64,000 nucleotides of DNA. It comes from Lates calcarifer. Lineage: Eukaryota; Chordata; Actinopteri; Centropomidae. The notes beneath the pieces were generated by a model. The model searched no databases and was not told the DNA's origin. It saw only the letters and a list, made by a program, of their open reading frames with translations. Location of the stretch: NCBI RefSeq assembly GCF_001640805.2, contig NC_066838.1:1427530-1491529 (forward strand), written 5' to 3'. The position numbers and the translations under genes were made by a program. Below, piece by piece: positions 47,246-60,540 of the stretch (position 1 is its first letter; every line of letters starts with the position of its first letter).

Positions 47246-47299
47246 TGTTGAGCCAACGTTCAGGAGGGGGCTCCTCTGGACTCAGATTTGGCTGCTAGT

Positions 47300-48290
47300 C
47301 ATGAAAGATTGGTATCTGTATGTCCAAATATTTCTGTATAAATGGGAGGAGTGTGGGTCTCCTGCTTAGTGGATACTGGATAAATGGTGTCAAAGATAAG
47401 AGTTTCTTTCTGCAGCACTTTGAACCTTGGGGCCCAGAAAAACTCCAGTCCTGTAGCTGGCTACAGTTGAGTGTTGCTAATGGGTTAGCCATACCCTGTG
47501 TGGGTTATCCAGAATTGGATGTGCAGCTTTGTGGCAAAACCATCACAAGGCAGGGGGTGTTAGTAATCAGTGACACTCCACATAGCATGCCCTCAGTCCC
47601 TGGTGTATTGGGAATGAACATCATAAAAGAATGTTATCGGGAGTTGTTTGTGCAACATGGGTCTGCTCTCCTTAAACTTGCCTTCTGTGTTACAGCCTCC
47701 CACTTCCAATTCAGCAGGCTCTCCGAGCAGTGTCATCAGGTCCAGACTAAAGCCCCTCCCGAATGTTCAGGTCACGTAAAGGTAAAAGGGGGCAGAGTTT
47801 GCACAGTCCCTGGGGGTACTATGAAAATGGTGGCAGCCACAGGTCCTCAACATCTGGCAGATCAGATTTTGTTTGAGCCCCTTAGCAGTGGTTTGCCTGC
47901 TGGACTATTAGCCTCGCCAGCTTTGATTTGCATGACTATACTGTGTACATTCCCATTGTAAATGTGGGGGCCCAGGATGTCGTACTGTACCCTCATACAG
48001 TTCTAGGCACTGTAAGTGAGGTCCATCTTGTTGACTCGCCTGCTAACCTTATAGAGGAGGGAGTAACAGTTATTGTATTGTCACAGACTACCACAAGTTT
48101 GGTGCAGGATAAAATCACTGCAGTTGATTTAACGGCACTCACTCAGGAAGAACAGTGTCAGGTTAGGACCTTACTGCAGAAATACAGTGGTGTCTTTTCA
48201 GCCGACGAGGGAGATTTAGGTTTAGGTTGTTTTCTCTGCTACTGTGACAGAGCGTGTTCAATGCCTGGATGCTGTGCTGGGTTGCCTGTA
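47300..48290 (+). mobile_element. Gypsy protease and pre-polymerase region, decayed
   Basis: An aspartic-protease-like motif V-D-T-G is encoded at 47369-47380 but is followed at once by a stop (47381-47383), and the long downstream frame is in a different phase. Downstream, VLGTVSEVHLVD and the stretch VRTLLQKYSGVFSADEGDLG match the linker that precedes reverse transcriptase in fish gypsy elements. The homology ends abruptly at about 48290, where a hAT element begins. The reverse transcriptase and RNase H that should follow are absent. Confidence 0.75.
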
Positions 48291-49188
48291 GGGATGCACC
48301 GATACCAGTATTGGTTATTGGTCCGATACCCTGTTACCCTGTTCCTGTACTCGTACTCGTAAAACTGTTTTCCGATACCACAGCACCCGATACCACTTTA
48401 GGGCAGCGTGACATTCACTTGGGCGGTCAGGTGCTAATTGAGAGCAAGGAGGAGCAATGTGACAAAAGTAAAGCGGACTGCAAATTATGCTCTACAAAGC
48501 TGTCAAGAAGAGGGATGAAAGTGAGTACTTTCAACACAAGCAATCTGATAAAACATCTAAAAAACCAACACAACGCTGAGTTCAAAGCGTTTGCTAATAA
48601 TGGCAAACCGCAACAACCAACTTTGCAGCAAACTCTGGAGAAGAGGGAGAAGATGTTAGACAACCTGTGCGCAGTGAAAATAACAAAGGCTCTGACCCAG
48701 TACATTGCTCTTGATGACCAGCCATTGTCGGTTTTTGATAATATGGGATTTAAACATCTTCCCAGCGTACTGGAGCTGAGGTATGAGATCCCTAGCCAAC
48801 ACCACATCACTGACACAGTGTTGCCAAAGCTACACAACTTTGTGAAGAGGCACATCCGCAGCCTGTTGCAAGACATTTCGGCCCTCAGCTTCACCACTGA
48901 TATTTGGACAAGCAGCGTTAGCCCGGTGTCCCTCCTCAGTTTAACTGCACAGCAGATTGATAAGGATTTTACTCCGCGAAGAGTTGTCCTGCATATAAAA
49001 CAGTTTAGGGGTTAGCACACTAGCCAAGCCAGTCGCAGGTGTGTTTGATGACATGCTTCAGACATGGGGGGGGTCCCTAAAAGTTCTGTTCATGTTGTGC
49101 TACGTGATAATGCGAAAAACATGATCAAAGCCATGAGTGACGCTGGACTCCCGAGCCTGCCGGTGTGTTGCACACAACCTCCAGCTCC
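48291..49188 (+). mobile_element. hAT (ZBED-like) element, 3'-truncated, inside gypsy
   Basis: Starts with a typical hAT end, TAGGGATGCACCGATACCAG. The frame inside encodes a BED-type zinc-finger tail (FNTSNLIKHLKNQHNAEFKA). It continues with transposase sequence (QPLSVFDNMGFKHLPSVLEL, SALSFTTDIWTSSVSPVSLL) and then, after a frame break, RDNAKNMIKAMSDAGLPSLP and CVAHNLQLQ. These are the RNase H-like fold segments of ZBED/hAT transposases. The C-terminal dimerisation region and right end are missing; the sequence passes directly into gypsy integrase. Confidence 0.85.
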
Positions 49189-49846
49189 AGACTTTTGCTT
49201 ACAACACCACAGCACATCAGTCCACTGGTGAGTCTCCATTCTTTTTGATGTTTGGCCAAGACCCACAACTACCTGTTTATTTTCTTTTGGGCAGAGTGCA
49301 GCAACCTGTAGCTGGCCACCCCCACGACTGGATCATGGAACACCAGAATCGACTATGTCATGCCTTTGAGAGCGCAACCAGGCATCTGGAAGCTGCAGCT
49401 GCCCAGAGGAAGGGGGGCTACGACAAGCATGTTGGAGATATCCCCCTGCAGGAAGGTCAGTTGGTCCTCCTCAGAGATACCGGAGTCAGGGGCCGTCACA
49501 AAATCCAAGACATCTGGAGCTCAATGGTGTACAAAGTACTGAAAGCTCCTGGAGTGGGAGGATTTGTGTACACCATTGCTCCTGTGAATGACCCTCAGCA
49601 GGTAAAGCATGATCATCGTTCACTGTTAAAGAGTGGAATGGTGGAAGTGGAATGTGTTACTGACTGTCCCCCCAGTGAGCCCCCTAAAGTGATGGGATCC
49701 ACTCCAGAAGAGGGGTCACCGTTGGATAGAAACTGGGCAGTAGTAATCTTCGAACCCATGACTGTCCCAGAGAGCTATCTACTGGTCCGGTTGATCGCCA
49801 CCACTCATCCATCCACCCAAACTGGTGCCACTGCAATAATAACATA
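49189..49846 (+). mobile_element. Gypsy integrase C-terminal region
   Basis: The open frame reads FAYNTTAHQSTGESPFFLMF, then GQDPQLPVYFLLG. This is the end of the gypsy integrase catalytic domain (the S-T-G-x-S-P-F block). GQLVLLRDTGVRGRHKIQDI and HDHRSLLKSG follow, matching the C-terminal GPY/F-like module. The catalytic DDE region and the zinc-binding part upstream are missing. The frame stays open to the stop near 49846. Confidence 0.85.
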
Positions 49847-49859
49847 AAATAACATAGTA

Positions 49860-52800
49860 TATATGTTATCAAATATAAATAATGAATAAGAAATTAGACC
49901 TCCACGGTTGAGTGGCAGTAGCAAAAGGAAGCTATGATTACACTGAAGAATCTGCAAATCCTCTTCAGTAAATATTTTGTTTGATCAGAGGGGCTGAGTC
50001 TGTTGGTTTTGCTATCATAATTTCATGTACAAATAAATACATGAATAAAAATAGGGGCAGTATATGATAGCTTCTTTGCTGTGTGTTACATTTAATTACC
50101 GTTTTTTTACTCATGGGGGAACAAATTGGTGTCCCCACTGTGTTTATATAGCAGATACATGCAGCATCATCTTACTTTTGTCTATGTATAAAGTCTGTCT
50201 TACCTGATGCACCAGAGACATCTGAGCTCGGCCACAATGACATGTTTTTAAGTCAGATCTTCTCAGTTTAGTATGTCCAAGGTTGAGAATGAACCTTAAG
50301 GCTCGAATCTTCTTAAATTCAGAGCATATGTCTGTCCTCTACAATTGACTCTTGTCTCAAATGTGACAGACATCATAACACAGACATCATAATATAATTT
50401 AGAACCCACTGTTATGTCATGTTACGTTCTTTTAGAACTCACTGACACACAAGTTAAAGCTCTGTGAAGAAAAACAGATTATTAGTACCACAGACACCAA
50501 AACTGTGTGTTGTTACTCATTTGGAACAGAATTAGCCAGCAAATACGGCTTTTTCGATATACACTGTGCACTGACATTGAAGGAAAATAGCATTACCAAC
50601 TGTTTTCTTATTATATAATTTAGGAGTGACGAGGGGAACACAATATATTGCAGTCCTACTACTGTGGTCCTGTTGGTACTTTCTGGTACCAGCCTCATTT
50701 TTCAGTTTACTGATCACTTTCAGTTGTATCAGAGCTAAGTTAAGTTTCAGCTGTAAACCATACCACTTGTGCTGTTTCTGCTTCACATTGAAAGCTTTCC
50801 ACTGGGAAACCAACTGGATGCTTTTATTGTGTGGAATTATGAGAAAAGCGATGTTTGTAAGCAAGTTAGTAAAGCATTATTAACAAGGTTACTCTTACAT
50901 AAAAACAAGTCTGATTGGCCAGATATTGACATATTCTTTGCTATTTGCTCTCCAGTATTACAGGGAGGAGCAGTGCAAACAGAAACGGCCACAGTGGGCT
51001 GAAAAGGACTTCAGGTGACAGGTCCTTGTGACAAGCACACCACCAACACATCATCACAGTAGGCCTTGCTGTGGAGTGCAGTGGAAAAACATCTCGACTG
51101 TGCATGTGCAGGCTGATAAATAATGTGAAATAAAATGACACTGTTAAGGGTTTTGCTTCACCAACGAGAGCTGAATGGTTCTTCTTGAGAGAAGAGAAGC
51201 TCAAACCTTGGCTCCTTTCTCACTTCCGTACATCTGACCAATCACAGCATGAAGAGGATATGGGTCTCTGTTTTCTGCCCCACACTTGTGTTGAATTAGC
51301 TCATTGCCTTGACTGTTGTATAATGGAGTATTCATGCACAGAGGAAGGCCCATGGCTGAAATTAATCTCCAGTGATATTTGAATAAAATGTGAAGCTCTA
51401 CAGGTAGTGTTTGCTTTTATACTGCACTTATCATCTGCATTTTTAGTGTATCAGTTAAATGGCAATGCATTTAAATTTTGGTGTCTTTTATTTTTACTAA
51501 TAAATATATTCTAAAGGAAACAGTCACTAGTAGTAGCCTTTGCTGATTGTAAGTCTTTGCAGCATTACAAAACACTAAATTCACCAACAATTATTATGTC
51601 TTACAGCCTGTATTCTGTCTCTGTCCAATGGAGATCATTCTGCAGCTAACAACATCCACAGCTTTCCTTGCTGCCTCCATAAAGACACAGAAAAAACGCT
51701 TCATATTTTCAAATGAGATAGTCTTTTCAGGGTGTAATTAACCATATTGCACAGCCAACTGCCTAGCTGATAATGATAAAGAGAGAGAAGTGGAGGAGCA
51801 GAGAACATCCATCATTGCAATGTCTCTAATAGACACAATTGAGCTCAGGGAGCAGTGAAACCCTGGCAGCATCTGCTTCCACTGTCAGCCATATTCTCCA
51901 CAGAGGGGCAATCCTGAATATCCAAAATGACAGCAGTATAAGTAAATTGGCTGATTGAACAACAGAGAAAATATGCTGCTAGAGTGTGTTGAGCCTGAAT
52001 ATTTGGATGTAAACACTTTTAAGTGCTGCCAGTTGTTCTGGGCAACGAGAAAACCTAAAAAATCATCAACATGTTGAGTTTTGGTGCTAATGCTCCTTTA
52101 AAGAGCATCTGTTTGGTTTCAGCAGGGTCTGCAGGGTGTGCTGAATACACATGCACAGACATTTTTACAGCCAGTCTGCCTCTGCAGTCCATTGAGCAGT
52201 GTCTCTGCAGTAACAGAGAAATATAATGTTATGCTTAATGGTACCACAGTGTAGGTGTCCATATCCATTGTCATGACCTGGCCATCAAAAAAGAAAGGGA
52301 CATGCATAGGCCTACAGCTGAACTGAGGAAATAAAGAAATTATATTTATTTACAAAACTTGCAACAAAAAGCTATTCTAAATGTATAAAATGGTCAATCA
52401 TCTGTGTTAGAGAGTGAATTTGTGAGATTGTGTTGTTGTTTATTCTGTTGTTTCTCCTTTTTACCTGCCATTTGTAACATGAGTAATTCTTTTTGTTACT
52501 CAAATGTCATGTCAGAGACAGCAGAGAAAACCAAGCAAACGACTTGAACTGTGCATGTGAAGCTTAGGTATCAGCTAGGCTTTTTCTGACTGGTAATCAG
52601 ATCAACTTATAGCCCAGAGCTGAATGTGGCAGCACATGTTATCTCATGTGTTATCTCATCGTTTATCTCACTGCCAGGAGAAATAAAGACTTCCAGATCC
52701 AGATCCAGAAATGACTTCACAGTCGATCACTTAACATCCACAACAGCCAGAGGGTGGAACATGTCTGCTCACTTCCCATTCTTTCCATTCCATATACCAC

Positions 52801-53140
52801 GCTTATTGTAGTACTGTTGCAGAGCCATGCCAAGTTTGAGGTGTTTCTACAGCAAGGCGTTAGACAGTCTAGAGAGAGACAGCAGCCTATTGTAAAGGTA
52901 CTGAGTTATGGGAGGTTTAAAAGCCTGTGATTATAAACCCTGGCATTTTCTTGACATCTCCATATATCACTAGAGCACAGCATCAATAAATATCTGTTAA
53001 AAGAAAAGTGAGCGTAGTGCCAAGTCTCGCACCACTGCCCCTTTGTGTATTCACTAAACTCTCTGAAGACATTTGAATGAATGCACTTTTGATACAGGAG
53101 ATATGAGCATTTCCGAGGAGCAATTTATGGTTTGCTTTGT
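49860..53140. other. No gene recognised
   Basis: No supported coding frame and no 3' long terminal repeat for the gypsy element. Open frames here are short and random-looking. Confidence 0.5.
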
Positions 53141-53149
53141 CAGGCCTAA

Positions 53150-53219
53150 GGATGGCAAGTTGGTCTGCCCTGGATAAGTGGTCGAAAATGGATGGATGGA
53201 TGGATGGATGGATGGATGT
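53150..53219. repeat. SINE-like tail with (GGAT)n
   Basis: GGATAAGTGGTCGAAAATGG followed by about seven ATGG units, the tail of the repeat family found at 7.55 kb, which ends in a similar GATAAGTG...ATGGATG. Confidence 0.75.
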
Positions 53220-55384
53220 TCATTGTTGATAGGAGGTGGGATACTTGACAATCCAGCCAAACCTCCTCACAAGATTTTGTGGCAATATAGCAACATCTTG
53301 CTGCTTCCACATCTGCCTCTCAGAGTACAGTACGTCACGCACGAGCACAGTACAGAGTACTGTCTTATGGCAGTACTGTCACTTCCATGTAAATGAGAAA
53401 AGATTGCCATAGGCTATTGTTTTACCAGGTAGGACAGTTTAGACTGTCTAGCACTTAAGTCCAGAGCAAGATAATTCAAATGGCTACAGGCCAGAAGCCC
53501 AGTATACCTGAGTTATGTCAGTATTGGTTGATTTTGCTTCTCCTGATTTACAACCATGTGTTCAGTGCCAGTGCAGTACATAGTTTTCCCTTTGTATGGT
53601 AAGGGGGTATAAGTGGTGAATGGGCATGTAGTACATCTGACTGCATGTCTGAGGAGGACAAGAGTTTTCATCCCCTCAGTGACCTGCAATTAATCTGAAT
53701 TAGGGCTTTAAACCAATGAGATTTCAACCAGTATTGTAGTATGACAGAAAAGAGCATGAGTAGAACACAGATGAGATATTGTGAAAGATACCAGATTTAT
53801 GGCAGCTGCAGTTCAGCTCAATCCTCACCTCCACAGGTTCAGCCTGAATCTTTCACCGGGGAAAAAAAGTGAAGGAAATAATAACAACACAGTGACGGAC
53901 TGAAACTCTCCAGGGTGGTCTGAATTGCTTTGTAAACAAAAATCTGTTTGCAAAAGAGGGTTTGACTGGTATGACTGGTATGGTATTGACTGGATATTTT
54001 TAGATTTGAATGGTTATATTCAGCAACTTCTCAGTCTTCAGCAACAAGAAATTATTCAATATTAAGATTTTATTTGTGTTAGGGTGAAAGCTTCTGTAAA
54101 ACCACCAAAAATACAAAAGTGAAAATTCTCTGGGAACATCTGAATAATTCATCTATTTTCTAAAAAAAGGTTATTATATAGGTTAATACAAGGCATGGAG
54201 AGCCACCAATGTGAGAAGACTGAGAAAGCCCCTATGTCCATCTAGTCTTTTAACACTTTTAACAGTAAAACCAGCAGGATGCTTCCTCTGACTGTGCACC
54301 AGCACCCTGAGCTGATGATGGCATAACTATCCATCTTCCTAACCCTCTTTCTGCACCTGAAAAACCAGGTCTATTGTCCTACTTTATTTCATTCTTGTGT
54401 CTTTGTTAAATGTGTTCATGCAGCTCACATGGCTTATATTTACAGCTGGTTTGTCTTCAGGATTAGATTCACAGTGTAACATAAAATGGTATATCTGGGT
54501 CCCATATGACCAAAGGGACCTTTAACAGCATCCTCTGTGAGATAAAGTGTGCACTGCACACTGAGCTTCACTTAAAGGAGAAAGGGAATGCAAGAGAATC
54601 TTCTTCTTCTTTGGTCTGATGGATTTGATCTTGATCATAGGTAAAGCAGTGGATCATAATGCTCTATAAAATGCAGTGACCACATTTAGTCAAAACTGAG
54701 TTATGGTCAGAATGTGACAGTGACATACTGCATGTCTGTAAGAACTGTGGTCTTATTAATCACTACTTGAAAACTAGCTACAGTAAAACCAACCATTATG
54801 GTAAAAAGTAAAGGCAGCTAAACTAGACCTGCTAAAAGCCTAGCTTAGAGTGGCAGTAATTACAATTTCACACCTTGACAGAGGTAGTATTCATATAGGC
54901 TACCCTTTAATCACGTACTGAAACGTATGAAATTATAATTTATCACACTAGGTTATATGTTCAAATGGGCCCTCAGGTTGTCCAAAGGCTCAGTGCAGTA
55001 GCTCAGGTGGCTGATGGCTTAACAAGCCCTTCAGTGTGATCACTGATCTATTTTACCATACCTTACTTAATGTTAATCTTCCATCATACAACAGAGTTGG
55101 ACTCAGTTTTTCTACCAGGCAGTTGATGACCAAAAACAACAGTGATCGGCAAATGTCAAGATTATAAGTATTGTTGTGGACAACTACACCTAAAATTCAT
55201 CCATGTTCATTTTCAACAAACAACAACTTCAACAACCTCAAACAGAAACCAGACAAGTATCGAGACATTTCCAGTATTTTAATTGCATATGTCAAAAAAA
55301 TAAAACTGAACATAACATTTACATGATTCAACTAGTACAATCAAAAATTTCAACATTTAAATTCAAAATCAACTTTTCTTTGAT
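53220..55384. other. pex10 3' flank and intergenic sequence
   Basis: No gene is recognised; the right end probably contains the pex10 3' untranslated region. Confidence 0.5.
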
Positions 55385-57336
55385 CTAGCTGTAGTTCCGC
55401 AGGTACACCAGTCTGTGAGGCTGGAACTTCTCCCGACACAGAGGGCACTCTGCCTGTAAGAAGTATCACACAAATACATGTGGCAATGTTACTTTTACAC
55501 ACAAAAAATCAGGTGCAGAGAGTATCTGCACCCTGGATTATACTGTAACAGGCAACAGCTGACACTGTCAGGTTTTACCACAAGGCTTGGTGTGGTTGAA
55601 ATGTTTAGACAAATTCTAATTTTTGGGAGCTAAAATCCAGTGTGTGAATGCTCAATGCAAGATCCAACACACAGTATGACCAGCGTTATTTACACTGGTC
55701 AGTTACCAGCAGTCAAACCCTGTTTGGAGAGAGCGCACTGTGGAACAACTCTACCAAAACTGTCCTCACTCTACACTTTATATTTTAATTATGTATATTT
55801 ATGTTCCCTGTAAATATAGTTCTTGCTTTTCGCTCTTTTTCTTTTACTATAACTGTCCTTTAGCACCAATATACCAAGATAAATTCCTTGTATGTGCAAA
55901 CTTACTTGGCAATAAAGTCTGATTCTGATTCTGATAAAACATTTGCAAAACCAAGTTTTAAATCTGCAATATTTACATCCATGTTTACTACCTGCTGCAT
56001 TACTGATGCATTATCTCCACCCGTTGATCAGTGGCATAGTGTGTCATCACATCACCCTATGACACAACAGTGGTCACTCATGGAAAAGTTGTAAGTAAGT
56101 AAGAACATATAAGTGGAAGCAGAGACACAGACAGTTTTTTTTCTAGTCAGCTGAATGGCCCCACGTGTTGAGCCCAACGGTTTGACCATGATTGGGGGAC
56201 AATGACACAGATTGATCCTTGTCTGATCTGCAACCAAGATAGATAGATAGAGAAAAAACTATACTGATTCTTTGGGAAGGTTCCCTTCAGGAAATTCAAT
56301 GACCACAGTATGGGAGGTGGGTGTGGTTATCGCCTGCTACAATGCAACATTTGGGATCAAACCTGGGCATGGCTAAAAGAGGCAATACTGTCATTTTGAA
56401 AACAGGTTTAAGTGTCAATAAATGTAAGTCTCTGCTGGGAACTAATTCCTCAAAATCTGTTATCTTGAAAAAGTTTGTGCAAAATTCTTTTGGGGAATAA
56501 TTAATAGATGCACACAGCCAGTAAAGGGGCTATACTTCTAAACGACACTGGTATTGCTTTTGATTGCATGGCATTATTGAAGTGGTTAGATATGCTCAGA
56601 TTGAGTGTTGTTGTTTGAAAATAACCTGGGTCTGACCTTGGTGTTGCACCACTCTGTGATGCACTCCCAGCAGAAGAGGTGTCCACAGGGGGTGGAGGTG
56701 GAGTGTCTCCTCTCCTCCAGACAGAGGATACAGCGGGCAGCTCTGGGGCTCGAGCTCTCTGTGTGCTGGGGACTGCAGACAGACAATTCAAAGGGATTAG
56801 CATTTAACTCAGGTCATGTATTTCATGTAGGTCTTTTACTACAGTGCTTACTACAAAACGTCTAGTAGTTCTTGCAGTGGCCTGGCTGTTTTTAGGTAGC
56901 TAGTGATGAAAGGAAATTTTCAATCAGCATCCAACATTTTCTGTATGGTTCTCTTGCTGAGTGCTAGCAAACCAAAAGAAATGATATGAACATGAGACTT
57001 CCAATTAATTGTTGTCAGGTCTGTTCAAGTGGAGAGGAAAAGATCTCAGCAGTTACTGGATAGATTTCTCTTTGGTTAGGACATTATTTGAAACACTGAC
57101 TAACTCTGTTCACTTCAACACTGAAATAAGCAAGTTGGCAGCCTACAGATGTCCAGTATGGTCCTGTACCTAAGGTTCCTGTGGAGCTTCCACTCCTGCC
57201 TGGCTCTCTGTCTCTGTCTGAAGTTGTTGAGCTGGAGACACACAGTGATGAGCAGCTGGAGCAGGGACACGGCCCCCAGCAGCCTGTAGCTGTTCCTGAT
57301 GGTCCCGTCACTGCTGTTCGGGCCCATCACACGCAG

Positions 57337-57383
<47 letters not shown>

Positions 57384-59472
57384 GGTTGTTAACATTGATG
57401 CAACATGATGGAATAAATCCTTGAGGCAGTGAATAAGTCAGTAAATACAACAGTCCTGCAACAAATCCCCTTTCATGAAGATGACAGTGTTCAGTTTCTA
57501 TATAAAAACTTTTAGGGTGGTATTGATTCTACTGTATGATCATTCAGAAGCCTGCAGTTTGTGCTGCTGTTGAATGTGCATTACATTTGAGGGATGAGGG
57601 ATGTTGTGTAATTTCATATTGCATATAAATGGAAGGTTTCTTACAATAAAAAGTGAAGTTATGGGCAGCAAACTGTCCTCAGGATAGAGCTATTCATTAC
57701 TGTATCTCCCATGCTGGCACCCTGCCTGTTCAACAAATGGTAAACTCACTCACAGCTTACTAATGCTGGTTAGGAAATGCTAGGAAAGCTGAAGGATAAC
57801 AAACAGGATATCTCAAAGGGATCAATAAAGTCTGTCTAAGTCTAAGTCTCTATAGCTGAAACATGGTGCAGAAGTTCATCACGATTAGATGTATGTTGTG
57901 TAACTTTTGGAATGAGTGCGATGAGTTATGCAAGTATGAAATCTGTCTGTGTAGTGCAAGTGAAGAACTGATGGCTTTTAAAGGTTAGAGTGAACATTGC
58001 CATGGTATCCCACTAAATGGGGGCTTGAACTTGCTGTAAAGATCCTACGGCCTAGAAAAAACTTCCCCAGTCAAGACCTCATGATGCACTTCACTATGTA
58101 ACTAAAAAGTCCAACCAAATACACATAAAATGTTCTTTTTTAATTCTTAACAATCCTGCCTTTTTTGCTTTTCCTTTCATAACTTGTGACTACATTATGA
58201 AGGTAGAACAAGGATATTTACTTGTTTATTGTTTATATTTGATACTTCATTTCAGTGACATGAATACAAACATGGTTATATGTGTCACTCTATGGCTGGG
58301 CCTACCCATGTATTTATCAATTTAAAAAAATAATAATATAAATAGTATTGTCTAATATGAGAAATATATATAACACATATATAAAAAAGTCACCTACATA
58401 GCTGATACCAGCCATCCTCTTGGACAGGTGATAGAAAGAGCCGCTGATGTAGAACAGAGCCACATGGAGTCGGTGCAGGAGGGTCAGACTCTGCTGAAGG
58501 ACAAACACAGCTGGCAGGCATGCTCTCCTCTGGGGCTCTGACAACAGCCCCACTGCCCTCCGCATCCATCTCCTCAGCCAGGACTCCAAGCTCCACGGTC
58601 CGGGCGCCGCCTGCCGCCGACTGACACCACTCTGGCCCTCCTGCCCACGTTCCAGCTCATTCTCTAGGCACACAACAGCTTTGTTCAAAAGGTAAGGCAG
58701 GAGGGCATGGCAGAGGACAAAGAGGCTGCGTCTGGCCCGGGAAGGGATCTGTCGTTTGGTGGGATCCACCTGAACGATGCTGACGTACTCCTCGCCCAGA
58801 GTTTGGTAACCTGGGGAGGAAGATTACAAACAGATGATACAAAGGATGATATAAACCATTAAAGATGCATTAAGTAAATTAGAAAGAAAGAAAAGAGTAA
58901 ATTTTCTCTTGGTTTGGCCAGTAACTACCTGAGAATGTTGTTAAACCATAGTACACAAGGTCTGACAGCAGCTCTATTTCTTTCCTCCAGTCCAGCCATC
59001 TTTTGGATCCTGCAGGGAAATAAAACACAACAAAACATCGAGAACAAGTGCTGAATTACTCTCACAAACCACAGCCTTAACTTTGAAAAGTAACATTACT
59101 TGATTGAAAGTGTTCTGCCCACATTAAAAAAAAAAAAAAAGTGAAACCAGTGATTTGAATACTCATGAAGTAGTGAAAGATGTATGAGGTACGGATCAAA
59201 ACAGAGCAAAGGAGTTAACGTAACACCAATTAAATTTACATGTCCTTTCCATAGTAATTAATAGCTTGTACTCTTCAACTCTGCATTTATCCAAAAGAAT
59301 TCACTCTTTCACATCTGCTGTGCCTGGCTAAAGCTAGCAAAAGACGACGTAATTTCTTACCAGCAAGTGTTTGGAAAGCTTCGTTAGCGTTGTTTCTCAG
59401 AAACGTTTGATAATATTCGTCCTTTTGGTTGGACCGAATCAACTGGGACTGGTTTGCAGGAGCAAGGGGCAT
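55385..59472 (-). CDS. pex10: Peroxisome biogenesis factor 10 (RING E3 ligase)
   Basis: PEX10 is a peroxisomal membrane RING ubiquitin ligase that, with PEX2 and PEX12, ubiquitinates the import receptor PEX5 so it can be recycled. Coding exons are 59361-59472, 58929-59009, 58398-58810, 57170-57336, 56637-56772 and 55385-55453; all phases agree, giving 325 aa against 326 in human. The N-terminus is [15 protein letters not shown], followed by [20 protein letters not shown]. Exon 3 holds the conserved membrane region ([40 protein letters not shown]). The last two exons form the RING: C-I-L-C, the [16 protein letters not shown] block and CPLCREKF, so all eight zinc ligands are present. The protein ends LVYLRNYS. 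The exon 4 acceptor is preceded by a TG microsatellite rather than a pyrimidine tract. Confidence 0.97.
55720..55940 (+). repeat. Retroposon 3' tail in pex10 intron 5
   Basis: Ends AAATTCCTTGTATGTGCAAA, then CTTACTTGGCAATAAAGTCT and GATTCTGATTCTGATAAA, the characteristic 3' tail of a common fish LINE with a short hexamer repeat. The body is degraded. Confidence 0.6.
57338..57379. repeat. (CA)n microsatellite abutting pex10 exon 4
   Basis: About 20 CA units on the plus strand; on the coding strand this is a TG run ending directly in the TAG acceptor of exon 4. Confidence 0.95.
57815..57850 (+). repeat. Retroposon tail with (GTCTAA)n
   Basis: GGGATCAATAAAGTCTGTCT followed by AAGTCTAAGTCT is the 3' end of a common fish LINE with its terminal short tandem repeat, in pex10 intron 3. 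Confidence 0.55.
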
Positions 59473-60540
59473 TGCTATTACATAGAGAGCTAACGTCAGA
59501 CGCTAGAAAACACGGTTAAGTAACACTTCATGGCGAAATATTCGTGTCCATTGGCCGGGGTTTTTAAAAGGGAAACCTCCGACAAGCTCTCCACCGTATC
59601 ATCCATACAGCAGCGTGTCCGTCCTGTCAAACACAACCCAGCAGCCTACAATCTACAGCAGCGAAACACACAAGAGAAACAGCACACCAGGCACACACAG
59701 GCTAGCCTAACTGACCATCTGTCGCTGTGTCTTTCACAGTCAGAGTATGCACTAATATTTCCTTGTGATACTTATCACAATTTCATGTCGATAAATTCAG
59801 GAAACACATGGGAAGTTGTCGTTCTCAAAACAAACAAAACATACTCTACCTCATAACTGACAGTGCCACTCACCGACAGGAGGAAGCATTACAAGCTCAC
59901 GTATTTGAAAAGGAGTGAACCTTTAAATCTCAGAATCTGTCTTTATGCTTTTACTTATTTTTATCACAATAATCAAATTGTGTTTTCTATCCGAGCGTGA
60001 AGGTCCAAATGCGGAAATGCCATTCCCTGTTTCTGTTTATTAGGTTGTAGATGGTACATTTAAACACTGATTGTACAAACACTGGCATCAACCTCACCAC
60101 CACCAATACCCACCATATAGATTTTTGAATAGTGGATTGTTGTTTTGAAAATGTGTAAGTCAGGGGCTTAATTAAGTTGTTTACCTTTGAAATGCACTTT
60201 GAAACTGTGTACTATTTACTGCAATGTTGCTATTGCTCCTCCAGTCACAATATTTAAACACAGCAGCTGTAATGTGACCTTTCTTCTACCTGGGTAAGTA
60301 GGTGAAGTACTTTCATTCATTTTATCATTCAAACCTCAGGCAGCTCTGCTGTGATCTGCCTGAAAAGTTGCAGAACCAGTTTCTTTGTCTCATCAGTGCT
60401 GCTCCCAGAGCCAGATAGGTGTACTATAACTGCTACGGAGAACATCCCTTTACAAACCCACTCCTATTCTTTTATGGCAGCTTTTCTCAACACTTGTGTC
60501 AATCCTAGGACAATCTGTCCCATCATCCTGCACACCAGGA
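59473..60540. other. pex10 promoter side and intergenic sequence
   Basis: Upstream of the pex10 ATG. A 108-codon plus-strand frame at 59530-59856 has no family resemblance and is probably random. No certain promoter element is seen. Confidence 0.4.

Noticed and set aside
48427..48897. 156-codon minus-strand frame
   Set aside because: Antisense to the hAT transposase, which has clear motifs on the plus strand.
44880..50300. Paired long terminal repeats for the gypsy element
   Set aside because: I looked for the 44.88-45.7 kb sequence again after 49.85 kb and saw no second copy, so no LTR boundaries are claimed.
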